Below are positions 7,682 through 15,141 of a stretch of DNA of 32,542 nt, piece after piece. A program made the position numbers and the translations under genes. Under the pieces are notes generated by a model that did not search any database, was not told the origin of the DNA, and saw only the letters and a program-made list of their open reading frames with translations. Position 1 is the stretch's first letter, and every line of letters starts with the position of its first letter. Origin of the DNA: Planctomycetota bacterium (GTDB taxonomy: Bacteria > Planctomycetota > UBA1135 > GCA-002686595); the NCBI GenBank assembly GCA_029248265.1, contig JAQWJQ010000273.1:1-32542 (forward strand), given 5' to 3'.

Positions 7682-8919
7682 GGTCGCTCTTCTTCATCGT
7701 CGCGCGCTCTCTGCGGCAGCACCTGCTCTCGACGATCATCACCGTGATCTCCGCTGGCCTCGCCAGCGGGCTCGTGATGAGCGTCTTCACCGTCTCCGAG
7801 CAGTCACGCACGGCGTTCACGGGCGGCGACATCGGGTACGACGCGGTGCTGGGTGCGAAGGGCAGCCAGCTCCAGCTCGTGCTCAACACGGTCTTCCACC
7901 TGGAGACGTCGCCGGGGAACATCCCCTGGAGCCTCTACCAGGAGGTCAAGGGCCGGGGAGACGTGCGCTACGCCATCCCCTACGCCCTCGGCGACAACCT
8001 TTACGGCTACCGCATCGTCGGGACCACGCGCGAGATCTTCGACGTGTTCGAGTTCCAGAACGGCGAGAAGTTTCGGTTCCAGGGGGACGGCCAGCCCTTC
8101 GACGAGGGCTTCCAGGAGGCGGTCCTCGGCAGCGTCGTGGCGGAGAAGCTGGGGCTGAAGCGTGGCGACACCTTCCGGCCCTATCACGGCCTCCAGTACA
8201 TGCCGGGCTCTGCGCCTCACCAGGAGCTCTACAAGATCACGGGCGTCCTCAAGCCCACCAACACCGCCAACGACGGCGTGATCTGGATCCCCATCGAGGG
8301 CATCTTTCGCATGGACGGGCACAAGCTCGCCGGCGGGACCGAGGAGGTGGAGCGCGGCGCCTCGATCCCGGACGAGTGGAAGGAGGTCTCGGCGGTCATG
8401 CTGAAGTACTCGAGCCCCATCCGCGGCAAGTTCATGCAGGACGAGATCCGGCGCGGGGACTCGGCCACGCTCGCCTGGCCCATCGCCTCGGTGCTCGGCA
8501 CGTTCTTCCTCAAGATCGGCTGGATCACGAAGGTGCTGCTCTACGTGGCCTATCTCGTGGTGGTCGTCGCCGGCTTCGGCCTCCTGGCGAGCATCTACAA
8601 CACCATGAACGAGCGGCGGCGCGAGTTCGCGATCCTGCGCGCCCTCGGCGCCCGCAAGCAGACGGTCTTCTCGGCGATCGTGCTCGAGGCCAGCTCCATC
8701 GCCCTGCTCGGCAGCCTGGTGGGATATGCCGTCTATGGCGGTGTCTTGCTCGGCTCCGCCATGATCATCCGGGAGCAGACAGGGGTGGTGCTCGACGTCA
8801 CGTCGATCCACCCGTCACTCCTCTGGACGCCCCTCGGAATGGTCGTGGTTGGGGCGCTCGCGGGAGTGATTCCCGCCATCAAGGCCTATTCCACCGACGT
8901 GGCCCGAACGCTCGCGTAG
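7678..8919 (+). CDS. ABC transporter permease, FtsX/MacB-like
   Basis: Starting at a GTG that overlaps the ATPase stop (GTGA), this gives 413 residues with the FtsX/MacB layout. One N-terminal membrane helix (about 10-40) is followed by a large periplasmic domain (about 45-275) and three C-terminal helices. The cytoplasmic coupling sequence NTMNERRREFAILRALGARK lies between the second and third helices. The long open frame upstream is antisense and was discarded. The coupling motif is classic for permeases that transmit mechanical energy to the periplasm rather than form a classical import channel. In Vibrio Zrg-type zinc systems, as I recall, a permease of this kind sits with a DUF3299 gene and a His-rich protein, as here. 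Confidence 0.9.
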   Translation: MRSLFFIVARSLRQHLLSTIITVISAGLASGLVMSVFTVSEQSRTAFTGGDIGYDAVLGAKGSQLQLVLNTVFHLETSPGNIPWSLYQEVKGRGDVRYAIPYALGDNLYGYRIVGTTREIFDVFEFQNGEKFRFQGDGQPFDEGFQEAVLGSVVAEKLGLKRGDTFRPYHGLQYMPGSAPHQELYKITGVLKPTNTANDGVIWIPIEGIFRMDGHKLAGGTEEVERGASIPDEWKEVSAVMLKYSSPIRGKFMQDEIRRGDSATLAWPIASVLGTFFLKIGWITKVLLYVAYLVVVVAGFGLLASIYNTMNERRREFAILRALGARKQTVFSAIVLEASSIALLGSLVGYAVYGGVLLGSAMIIREQTGVVLDVTSIHPSLLWTPLGMVVVGALAGVIPAIKAYSTDVARTLA

Positions 8920-8952
8920 TCTGGTCGCTACTTCCCTCACAAGAACACTCTC

Positions 8953-9582
8953 ATGCTCATTCAACCCAAGCGCGTTGGCGCCTCACTCCTCCTCGCCTCC
9001 TACGCCGCCCTCGCCTCCTGCGGAGGGGCTCACGACCATGACCACGATCATGACAAGGAGGGTGCTGGTGAGCACACCGAGGAAGGGCACACCGAGGAAG
9101 GGCACGTCCACACGGCCCCTCACGCTGAAGACGGCGGGATCCTGGTCGAGCTCGGCGACCACTTTGCCAACGCAGAGTTCGTCCTCGACCCAGAGGCCGG
9201 ACAGCTGACCATGTACACCTATGGCGGGCACGCTGAGAAGGCGGTGCGGTCACCCTCGGAGTCGGTGGTCGTGTCCATCGACATGCACGCTGACGCGCCC
9301 CTTGAACTGACGCTGATGGCCCAGGAGAGCAAGCTCTCCGGCGAGACGGTGGGGGACTCCTCTCACTTCGTCGGCAAGGATGAGACCCTCGTCGGGGCGC
9401 ATCACTTCCACGGGATGATTCGCTCGGTGAACGTGCGCGGGACGGAATTCACGGACGTCAAGTTCGACTACGACTTGCCTGCCGAGGGCGACGAGCACGA
9501 CCACGATGGCGACGACCACGACCACGACCACGAAGGCGACGACCACGACCATGAAGGCGAGGGTGGCGGCGACGAGGGCTGA
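8953..9582 (+). CDS. Histidine-rich metal-binding lipoprotein
   Basis: This 209-residue protein has a signal ending in a lipobox ALASC (Cys23), so it should be membrane-anchored outside the cytoplasm. An HDHDHDHD run follows (27-34), then two copies of HTEEG. The central domain begins TAPHAEDGGILVELGDH and has the pattern seen in exported proteins near metal efflux genes. The C-terminal tail (about 179-205) is again Asp/His-rich. Such runs bind Zn, Ni or Cu and probably buffer or hand over metal to the ABC system encoded just before (33-bp gap). It is not the DUF2796 ZrgA domain by eye. Its 3' end overlaps the next gene by 32 bp. Confidence 0.82.
   Translation: MLIQPKRVGASLLLASYAALASCGGAHDHDHDHDKEGAGEHTEEGHTEEGHVHTAPHAEDGGILVELGDHFANAEFVLDPEAGQLTMYTYGGHAEKAVRSPSESVVVSIDMHADAPLELTLMAQESKLSGETVGDSSHFVGKDETLVGAHHFHGMIRSVNVRGTEFTDVKFDYDLPAEGDEHDHDGDDHDHDHEGDDHDHEGEGGGDEG
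9073..9102 (+). repeat. Two perfect 15-bp tandem units coding HTEEG
   Basis: The units at 9073-9087 and 9088-9102 are identical (CACACCGAGGAAGGG). They suggest recent in-frame duplication within the His-rich linker of the lipoprotein. Confidence 0.8.
9490..9558 (+). repeat. Three imperfect 21-27-bp tandem units coding Asp/His tail
   Basis: The units are 9490-9510, 9511-9537 (with an extra GACCAC) and 9538-9558, each encoding a DxHDH(D/E)G-like block. The start codon of the next gene (9551) lies inside the third unit, so copy-number changes would move the overlap between the two genes. Confidence 0.75.
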
Positions 9583-10408
9583 GCGGCGCCCGGGCCGTTG
9601 GCCCGCGATGGCGCTTTCCTTCGCAGCTCTCCAGCTCTGCACGGGCTGCGGGGAGCCGGAGGGCGGCACTGTGGCTCAGGGGGCCGCGCCTGCGTCGTCT
9701 GACGCCGGCGAGGTCTCGGAGGAGGTGAAGGGGCGCTCCTTCCTCGACATCTCCGAGGGAGAGGCCGAGGCCATGAGCACTGCGGAGGCGAGCGTGCGTG
9801 CGCGGGCCGCGGCCCGGACGATCACCGGCGTCGAGGGCCTCGCTGGCTCGGTCGATCCGGCCATGCTCACCCCCGAGGCCCTGGCGGAGAACCCGCTGCG
9901 CATGGGGACCGTCAAGAGCGAGCCCTTTGAGCTGGCCGAGGGGGCCGATCCCCTCGACCCCGCCTCTTACGACTGGGCCAAGGACGCCGAGGGGCACTGG
10001 GTCATCGGGTACGGCGACCTCTCTCTCGCCGAGGCAGACAAGGACCTGCTCCTCGACGCGCTGGTCTACCCCGAGGAGTACGAGGGCGAAGACCTTCACT
10101 TCCCCGATCGCATCCGTGCCCTCGACGGCCAACAGGTGGCGCTCACCGGCTACATGATCCCCCTGCGCTGGGACCAGAACAAGGTGCCCCACTTCATGCT
10201 GGTGCGCGACCTCCTGCAGTGCTGCTTCGGCGGCGCGCCTGAGCCGGACGAGTGGGTCGACGTGGACATGGCGCCCGGGGGCACGACCTACTGGGCGTAC
10301 GTCCCGGTGGTGGTGCGCGGCACCTTCAAGCTGGCGGGTCAGAGCGACGAGGCGGGCTACGCCACGGGCGCCTTCGCCATCAAGGCCACCGACGCCCACG
10401 AAGAGTGA
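9551..10408 (+). CDS. DUF3299-like exported protein of a Zrg-type metal transport locus
   Basis: This 285-residue protein starts at ATG 9551, inside the previous gene. The 15 codons before it in the same frame are only a shifted reading of the His repeats (poly-Thr). A basic n-region and hydrophobic stretch end in LQLCTGC (Cys33), an imperfect lipobox because Cys sits at -3. The C-terminal ~110 residues carry the DUF3299 pattern: RIRALDGQQVALTGYMIPL, HFMLVRDLLQCC, and a later VVVRGTFKL strand. DUF3299 has no known enzymatic role but recurs beside this class of ABC genes. A disordered acidic linker joins the two parts. The stop overlaps the next start (GTGA). Confidence 0.78.
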   Translation: MKARVAATRAERRPGRWPAMALSFAALQLCTGCGEPEGGTVAQGAAPASSDAGEVSEEVKGRSFLDISEGEAEAMSTAEASVRARAAARTITGVEGLAGSVDPAMLTPEALAENPLRMGTVKSEPFELAEGADPLDPASYDWAKDAEGHWVIGYGDLSLAEADKDLLLDALVYPEEYEGEDLHFPDRIRALDGQQVALTGYMIPLRWDQNKVPHFMLVRDLLQCCFGGAPEPDEWVDVDMAPGGTTYWAYVPVVVRGTFKLAGQSDEAGYATGAFAIKATDAHEE

Positions 10409-11622
10409 GCGAACCCGACGGTCGGCGCTTTGACCTGGTGCTCTTCGGAGCCACGGGTTTCACGGGGCAGCGAGCCGCCCGACGGCTGGCGGCGGTGCGG
10501 CCCGAGGGGCTCAGGGTGGCCCTCGCCGGACGGCGTGAGGGGCCGCTGCGTGAGCTCGCGGAGCAGCTCGGTATGGACGCCCTCGTCGCTGACGTAGGTG
10601 ACCCGGCGGCGGTGGAGACCATGGCGCGCTCGACCCGGGTGCTGCTGTCCACCGCCGGCCCCTTCGCGATCCATGGTGACCCGGTGGTGGACGCCTGCGC
10701 GGCGGCCTCCACGCACTACGCGGACCTCACCGGGGAGGTGCCCTGGATGCGCCAGGTGATCGAGCGCCACCACGGGGCAGCGACCCAGAGCGGCGCCCTC
10801 CTCGTGCCCGCCTCGGGCTTCGACTCCGCGCCCGCCGACCTGGCGGTGTACCTCGCCGAGGCCTTCGCGGCCGAGCGGGGTCTCCAGCTGGAGTCCGGTC
10901 GGACGGTCTATCGGCTCCGCGGCGGGCTCAACGGGGGGACCCTCGCGTCGGTGCTCCACATCTTCGAGTCTGCGACGCCGAGGGAGCTCGCGGATCCCTT
11001 CGCCCTCGTTCCTGGCCACGAGTCCACCGCGGAGGAACGCCGCCAGCAGAGAGACCCGCAGTGGCCAGAGTTCGACGAGGCCGGCGGCCGCTGGGTGGTG
11101 CCCTTCTTCATGGGGCCGATCAACCGGCGCGTGGTGCAACGCTCGGCCCACCTGCGCGCCGGGCGCGGCGCGCCCATGGCCCTTCGGGAGGGCTTCCGCT
11201 ACGACGAGTTCCAGTCGGTCTCCAGCGGACGGGGCTGGTTGGCCGCGCGGACGACGACCCTCACGCTCGGGGTCGGCCAGGCGCTGCTCTCCACCGCCGT
11301 GGGGCGGGCCCTCTTCCGGCGCTTCGGCCCCTCGCCCGGGGAGGGGCCCTCGGAGCGCGTGCTCTCGGGTGGCGTCACCCGCTCGACCACCCTCTTCACC
11401 CTCTCGGACGGCCGCTGCATCGAGGTCCGGCAGGACATGCGGGGCGACCCGGGGAACGCCGCGACCGTGCGGATCCTGGTGGAGTCGGGGCTCGCGCTCG
11501 CCGAGCGGCCGCTGGTGCCGGGGGAGGGCGGCGTCCTCACGCCGACGACGGCGCTCGGCGCGGAGCTCGTCCGGCGGCTGCGCGCCACCGGCGAGCACTC
11601 ACTCGACGTCGTCCAGCGCTGA
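10405..11622 (+). CDS. Saccharopine dehydrogenase-like / trans-acting enoyl reductase family protein
   Basis: From the GTG at 10405, overlapping the DUF3299 stop, this gives 405 residues. GATGFTG (15-21) is the NAD(P)-binding loop of the saccharopine dehydrogenase-like Rossmann fold. It is followed by STAGPFAIHG, YADLTGE and the family block SGFDSAPADL. Length and motifs match the mycobacterial trans-acting enoyl reductase group (Rv2953-type) and many proteins of unknown substrate. The 4-bp overlap makes it the last gene of the ABC operon, but no functional link to metal transport is obvious. It converges with the HEAT-like gene; the 155 bp between hold only a weak hairpin. Confidence 0.85.
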   Translation: MSEPDGRRFDLVLFGATGFTGQRAARRLAAVRPEGLRVALAGRREGPLRELAEQLGMDALVADVGDPAAVETMARSTRVLLSTAGPFAIHGDPVVDACAAASTHYADLTGEVPWMRQVIERHHGAATQSGALLVPASGFDSAPADLAVYLAEAFAAERGLQLESGRTVYRLRGGLNGGTLASVLHIFESATPRELADPFALVPGHESTAEERRQQRDPQWPEFDEAGGRWVVPFFMGPINRRVVQRSAHLRAGRGAPMALREGFRYDEFQSVSSGRGWLAARTTTLTLGVGQALLSTAVGRALFRRFGPSPGEGPSERVLSGGVTRSTTLFTLSDGRCIEVRQDMRGDPGNAATVRILVESGLALAERPLVPGEGGVLTPTTALGAELVRRLRATGEHSLDVVQR

Positions 11623-11777
11623 GGCTGGTCAGGGCGCTGGGCGCACACCGCGGCGGCTGGTGTCGGAACCGACCTGGAGCCGCGGTCGGGCGCCAAGGTG
11701 GGGTGGCCGCCGCCTGGTGGAGCGGCCCGCGTCGGGCGGTTGGAGCTCGGCGGTGGCTCCGCAGGACCCCGCCGGGA

Positions 11778-13127
11778 TCAGCGAGGCCCGATGGGCCCAC
11801 CGATGGAGGCGAAGGCGCCGCGGACCCGGCGCGCGAGGTCCCTCGTGCGGGGGTCGCTGGCGTCCAGCGCGTCACCGGTGGGGATGGACGCAGCCATCGC
11901 GGCGCCCAGGGTAGAGAGGGCGGCGGGGCGCAGGTCAGGGGCCGGCCGCTCGTCCTTCGAGAGGATGAGTTGCTGCAGGCGAGCGTCGGGCTGGCCCACG
12001 CGCGGCATGCGGAAGCTCTCCATGTCACAGCCGGGTCGGCCCCAGTAGACCTTGTCCGGGTTGGCCTCCTGGGCGGCGTCCGCGACGGCCACGAGGCGCC
12101 GGGTGGTGCCCTCGGGGAGCTGAACCCTCGCGGGGTTGCCGTAGCCGATGATGAGCTGGTCGTCTTCCGTCCAGCGCAGGTAGTAGTCCCCTCGCCGGCA
12201 GGACTTCAGCAGGAGTCCGATCCGGGCGCCCTGGACGGAGCCGCCGACGCGCGCGATGGGTGGTACGGTCCGCGGCACGAGCTCACGCTCCGCCTCAGGG
12301 AGCTCAGCCTCGGCCGCTTCGGCTCGAGCCAGAAGGGCGGCGCGGAGGTCGCTGAGCGCCGCCAGGTTCTTCGTCGCGGAGGGGGGGGCGAAGGCCTCGT
12401 AGCCACGGAGGTCGATGTCCAGCGATTGCAGCCCGTTGGCGGCGGCGTAGCGAGCGGCCTCGCCGGTGGGCAGATCAAAGTACGTGTCGGTGCGCTTCAG
12501 GTCTTCCAGCAACCAGAGCAGCGCACGGCTGTGTCCACGGCCGTTGAGGAGCACCGCGGCGCGGCGGCGGACCACGTCGTTCTCGTCGGCGAGCCGGGCG
12601 GCGGCGAGCTCGTTGAAGAGGGCGGCACGTCCGCCGGCCTCGTCGGGACTATCCGCCGAGAGCAGGGCCAGGGCGTCGAGGGTGGCCAGTCGAACAGGCG
12701 CGATCGGGTCCTCGAGGAAGCCCTGGAGCCGGTCCCATTCGGTGGCAAGAGGGCGGTGGGCCAGGGAACGTGAGACCGCGGGCCGCCAGGGGAACTCCGC
12801 GTCCTCCATGGCGGGCCACAGCAGCCCGCGGAAGCGGGGGTCGTCGAACCGACCGAGGACCTCGATGAGGCTTGAACCCAGGAGCGCGAGGTCCTCGCGG
12901 GTGGTGCCGGCCATCGCCAGCAGCCGATCGGCCGCGGGCTTGCCGATCCGGGCCAGGCGCTCGGCGGCCTGGGGCCGGATGACCGCTGAGCCAGAGCGGG
13001 CGTGGACGATCAGGCGGTCGATCTGCTCCGGTGTGTACTGGCGCTCGCCCGAGTCCTGGGCGGTCATCGGGGCGGCGGAGCACACGACGAGGATCGCGGC
13101 GAGCGCGAGGCGGACGATTCGGTTCAT
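11778..13127 (-). CDS. Exported HEAT-repeat-like protein of unknown function
   Basis: This 449-residue protein begins with a signal peptide (MNRIVRLALAAILVVCSAAPMTAQ, cleavage near 24). Residues about 35-210 are helical units typical of HEAT/armadillo-type repeats, such as VIRPQAAERLARIGKPAADRL, PVRLATLDALALLS and DVVRRRAAVLL. The C-terminal half is not recognised; it has a DYYLRWTEDDQLIIGYG segment and two Cys that might form a disulfide. It lies 18 bp after the DUF3299-like gene on the same strand and is probably co-transcribed. A periplasmic scaffold or protein-binding role is likely, but no pathway can be named. Confidence 0.75.
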   Translation of the reverse strand: MNRIVRLALAAILVVCSAAPMTAQDSGERQYTPEQIDRLIVHARSGSAVIRPQAAERLARIGKPAADRLLAMAGTTREDLALLGSSLIEVLGRFDDPRFRGLLWPAMEDAEFPWRPAVSRSLAHRPLATEWDRLQGFLEDPIAPVRLATLDALALLSADSPDEAGGRAALFNELAAARLADENDVVRRRAAVLLNGRGHSRALLWLLEDLKRTDTYFDLPTGEAARYAAANGLQSLDIDLRGYEAFAPPSATKNLAALSDLRAALLARAEAAEAELPEAERELVPRTVPPIARVGGSVQGARIGLLLKSCRRGDYYLRWTEDDQLIIGYGNPARVQLPEGTTRRLVAVADAAQEANPDKVYWGRPGCDMESFRMPRVGQPDARLQQLILSKDERPAPDLRPAALSTLGAAMAASIPTGDALDASDPRTRDLARRVRGAFASIGGPIGPR

Positions 13128-13145
13128 GGCGCGCAGACCCCCTGG

Positions 13146-13616
13146 TCAGGGGAGCTCGTCGGTGGTGAGGCGATAGACGCTTGTGATGAAGCCGTCCTCT
13201 TCCACCTCGCCGCAGGTGAAGGTGCCCACCAGCGTGATCCGGCCGGGGATGAATCGCGTGACGTCGTCGTCGAGAGAGACCTGGACGAAGTGGTTGACCT
13301 TCGACTTGCCGCATTCGCAGGACTCAGGCACGAGCTCGAACTCGTTCAGGCCCTCGAGGGTGCCGATGGCCATGTAGCCCCACAGGCTGATCTTCTTGCC
13401 GTTCAGCTCCTCGACCCACTCCGGGAGCGGACGTCCCTTCCGGTAGCGGGCGTTCTTGAGGCGGAGGATCGAGACCTCGACCACGTCGTTGCTGGGTTCT
13501 ACGCCTCGGTCCAGGACCGCCTGGACGCGGCTCCCGACTTCCCACGAGCGTTCGAGGAGGACGGTCGGGGCTGCGAAGACGCCAGCGAGCAAGAGGGCTA
13601 AGACGAGGAACGGCAC
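13146..13616 (-). CDS. Second DUF3299-like exported protein
   Basis: Starting at GTG 13616 (no ATG upstream in frame), this 156-residue protein has a signal-like hydrophobic N-terminus (PFLVLALLLAGVFAAPT). The DUF3299-like core follows: LNGKKISLWGYMAIG, FELVPESCECG, and RITLVGTFTCGEVEEDG. The same strand order and GYM(I/A) block occur in the protein at 9551-10408, so the two are probably distant paralogues. Four Cys (two in CEC) could bind metal or form disulfides. A TATCAT box ends 6 nt before the GTG, so the mRNA may be leaderless. It heads an operon with the HEAT-like gene. Confidence 0.7.
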   Translation of the reverse strand: MPFLVLALLLAGVFAAPTVLLERSWEVGSRVQAVLDRGVEPSNDVVEVSILRLKNARYRKGRPLPEWVEELNGKKISLWGYMAIGTLEGLNEFELVPESCECGKSKVNHFVQVSLDDDVTRFIPGRITLVGTFTCGEVEEDGFITSVYRLTTDELP

Positions 13617-13622
13617 GCCCCG

Positions 13623-13628
13623 ATGATA
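13623..13628 (-). promoter_or_regulatory. -10 box TATCAT, probable leaderless promoter
   Basis: On the minus strand TATCAT (5 of 6 to consensus) is followed by exactly 6 nt and the GTG start at 13616. The first transcribed base would be the G of GTG. No -35 box is recognisable. Confidence 0.45.
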
Positions 13629-13712
13629 AGACGTTTCGGCCCGTGGTTCTTCTCTGTCTGCCGGGCTTACGGGGGGGAGCGCGCGATCAGCGCCTGACGG
13701 GGCCCCGTGGTG

Positions 13713-15041
13713 TCAGTCGCCGCCCAGGAGCGACTCGATCTCGGACTCGAAGCGTTCGATGAGGGCCAGGTGCCGGTCGCCGGTGGCCGGGCCGCTGAAG
13801 CCCGTATGGACGGCCGAGGGGCGCCCTCCGGGCGCGATGAAGACGGTCGTAGGGTAGGCCCTGACCTTGTCCAGGATCGGCAGCGCCTCCGAGGCGGCCT
13901 CCTTCGAGGCGGTTCCGCCGATGAGCACGGGGTATTGGATCTGGTGGTGCGCGACGTACCCCTTCACGGCCTCCCGGTGCGCCGTCGGATCTGAACCCAG
14001 TTCGAACGCGACGCCGATGATCTGGAGGGCGGGGTAGCGGCGATGGAGCTCGACGAGCGCCTCCGAGAGGTCATTACAGTTCGGGCACCAGGTGCCGAAC
14101 ACCACGAGCAGAGCGGGCGCCTCGGTGGAGATCAGGTCCGCGATTCGGTGACGGGTCCCGTCCATGTCAGCGAAGGCCAGGCCCTCCAGGGAGGCGCCTT
14201 CGGCCCAGCGGGTCAGGGTGAAGTCGTCGGGGAGCTCGACGGCATCATCTCGGGTGGCCGTCCAGGTCGTGTGGAAGGAGTCCTTCGACCAGAAGTCTCC
14301 CCGGAGTGCTCCGTCCTCTTGGACGTGAGCCTCAAACAGGAACGCGTGGGCGCCGTCAAAGCATGCGAGCCAGAGCGCCTCTCCATCGAACCACCCGCTC
14401 AGGTAGCGGTAGTCGCCGAGGGTCGTCAGGAAGGTCCCGGACGCGCGCCCTGTGGGCGCGACGGCGAAGAGCCCGACGGCGTGTTCCTCGTCCCCGTCGA
14501 AGCGAACGCGCCACCTCCCATTCAGGCGCGCCACGGCCTCAGCCTGCGGGTGCGTGGGCGGGCGGGCGTCCGCTCCAGCGATCGCCGCGAACGGCAGGAG
14601 CGGCGCCGGTCCGTCACCGAGGTCTCGCTCCCAGTACCCGGTCAGGCCGCGCCCGTCCGAGTCGATCGTGGCGACGATAGCTGACCGGTAGGGCGGGACC
14701 TCAAAGCGGACCTTGTCGCCGACCTCCTCCAGGAGCCCGGCTGGTTGACGCTCCTCGCCGTTGACCAGGACCGCCTGCAGGCGTCCTTTGGACTCCACGA
14801 GGTCGAGGCCAAAGGTGATGGCGCCGCCGGGGGAGGCCAGCGTCGCCCGCCATGGTCCGGGCTGGAGGGCGCCGCCCTCCTCGGCGCCGGGAGGCGGGCT
14901 CTCGGCGCAGCCCTGCAGCGCGCCGAGGGTGGCGATCGCCGTCAGCGCGAGGGGGATGAGAGCCATCCAGAACGGGGCGGGAGGGCCCTTTCGGGCGAGA
15001 GGCAACGGCCGGGATGTGTCGACGGGGAGGGGGGTCTCCAT
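13713..15041 (-). CDS. Thioredoxin-fold (TlpA/AhpC-TSA-like) lipoprotein with beta-rich N-terminal module
   Basis: This 442-residue protein starts at ATG 15041. A long n-region leads to a hydrophobic helix and lipobox ALQGC (Cys45). Residues ~60-290 are two beta-rich units, with PWRATLASPGGAITFGLDL and the marker sequence GDYRYLSGWFDG...FDGAHAFLF, an arrangement often fused to redoxin domains in Bacteroidetes and Planctomycetes. The C-terminal ~150 residues are a thioredoxin fold with the redox pair Cys319-Pro-Asn-Cys322 (WCPNC) and the cis-Pro loop AYPTTVFI. It probably acts as a thiol-disulfide oxidoreductase outside the cytoplasm. It is divergent from pilT (100 bp apart). Confidence 0.85.
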   Translation of the reverse strand: METPLPVDTSRPLPLARKGPPAPFWMALIPLALTAIATLGALQGCAESPPPGAEEGGALQPGPWRATLASPGGAITFGLDLVESKGRLQAVLVNGEERQPAGLLEEVGDKVRFEVPPYRSAIVATIDSDGRGLTGYWERDLGDGPAPLLPFAAIAGADARPPTHPQAEAVARLNGRWRVRFDGDEEHAVGLFAVAPTGRASGTFLTTLGDYRYLSGWFDGEALWLACFDGAHAFLFEAHVQEDGALRGDFWSKDSFHTTWTATRDDAVELPDDFTLTRWAEGASLEGLAFADMDGTRHRIADLISTEAPALLVVFGTWCPNCNDLSEALVELHRRYPALQIIGVAFELGSDPTAHREAVKGYVAHHQIQYPVLIGGTASKEAASEALPILDKVRAYPTTVFIAPGGRPSAVHTGFSGPATGDRHLALIERFESEIESLLGGD

Positions 15042-15141
15042 CCGACGAGGGTATCGGCTTGAGGAATGCTGCGTTCCTGTCGATATCCCGCCGTGGGGCA
15101 GAATCCCGGCGACCCGCGCCGGACAACCCCCGCACCAACAC

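Noticed and set aside
7804-8811. 335-residue minus-strand frame across the permease
   Set aside because: Antisense shadow of a gene with clear FtsX-like motifs; composition not protein-like.
9506-9550. Earlier start of the DUF3299 protein with a poly-Thr lead
   Set aside because: The lead is just the neighbouring gene's Asp/His repeats in another frame; ATG 9551 gives a normal basic n-region.
8953-9582. DUF2796 (ZrgA) assignment for the His-rich lipoprotein
   Set aside because: The central domain (GGILVELGDH, LTMYTYGGHAEK) does not show the HGxHEHG start I associate with DUF2796.
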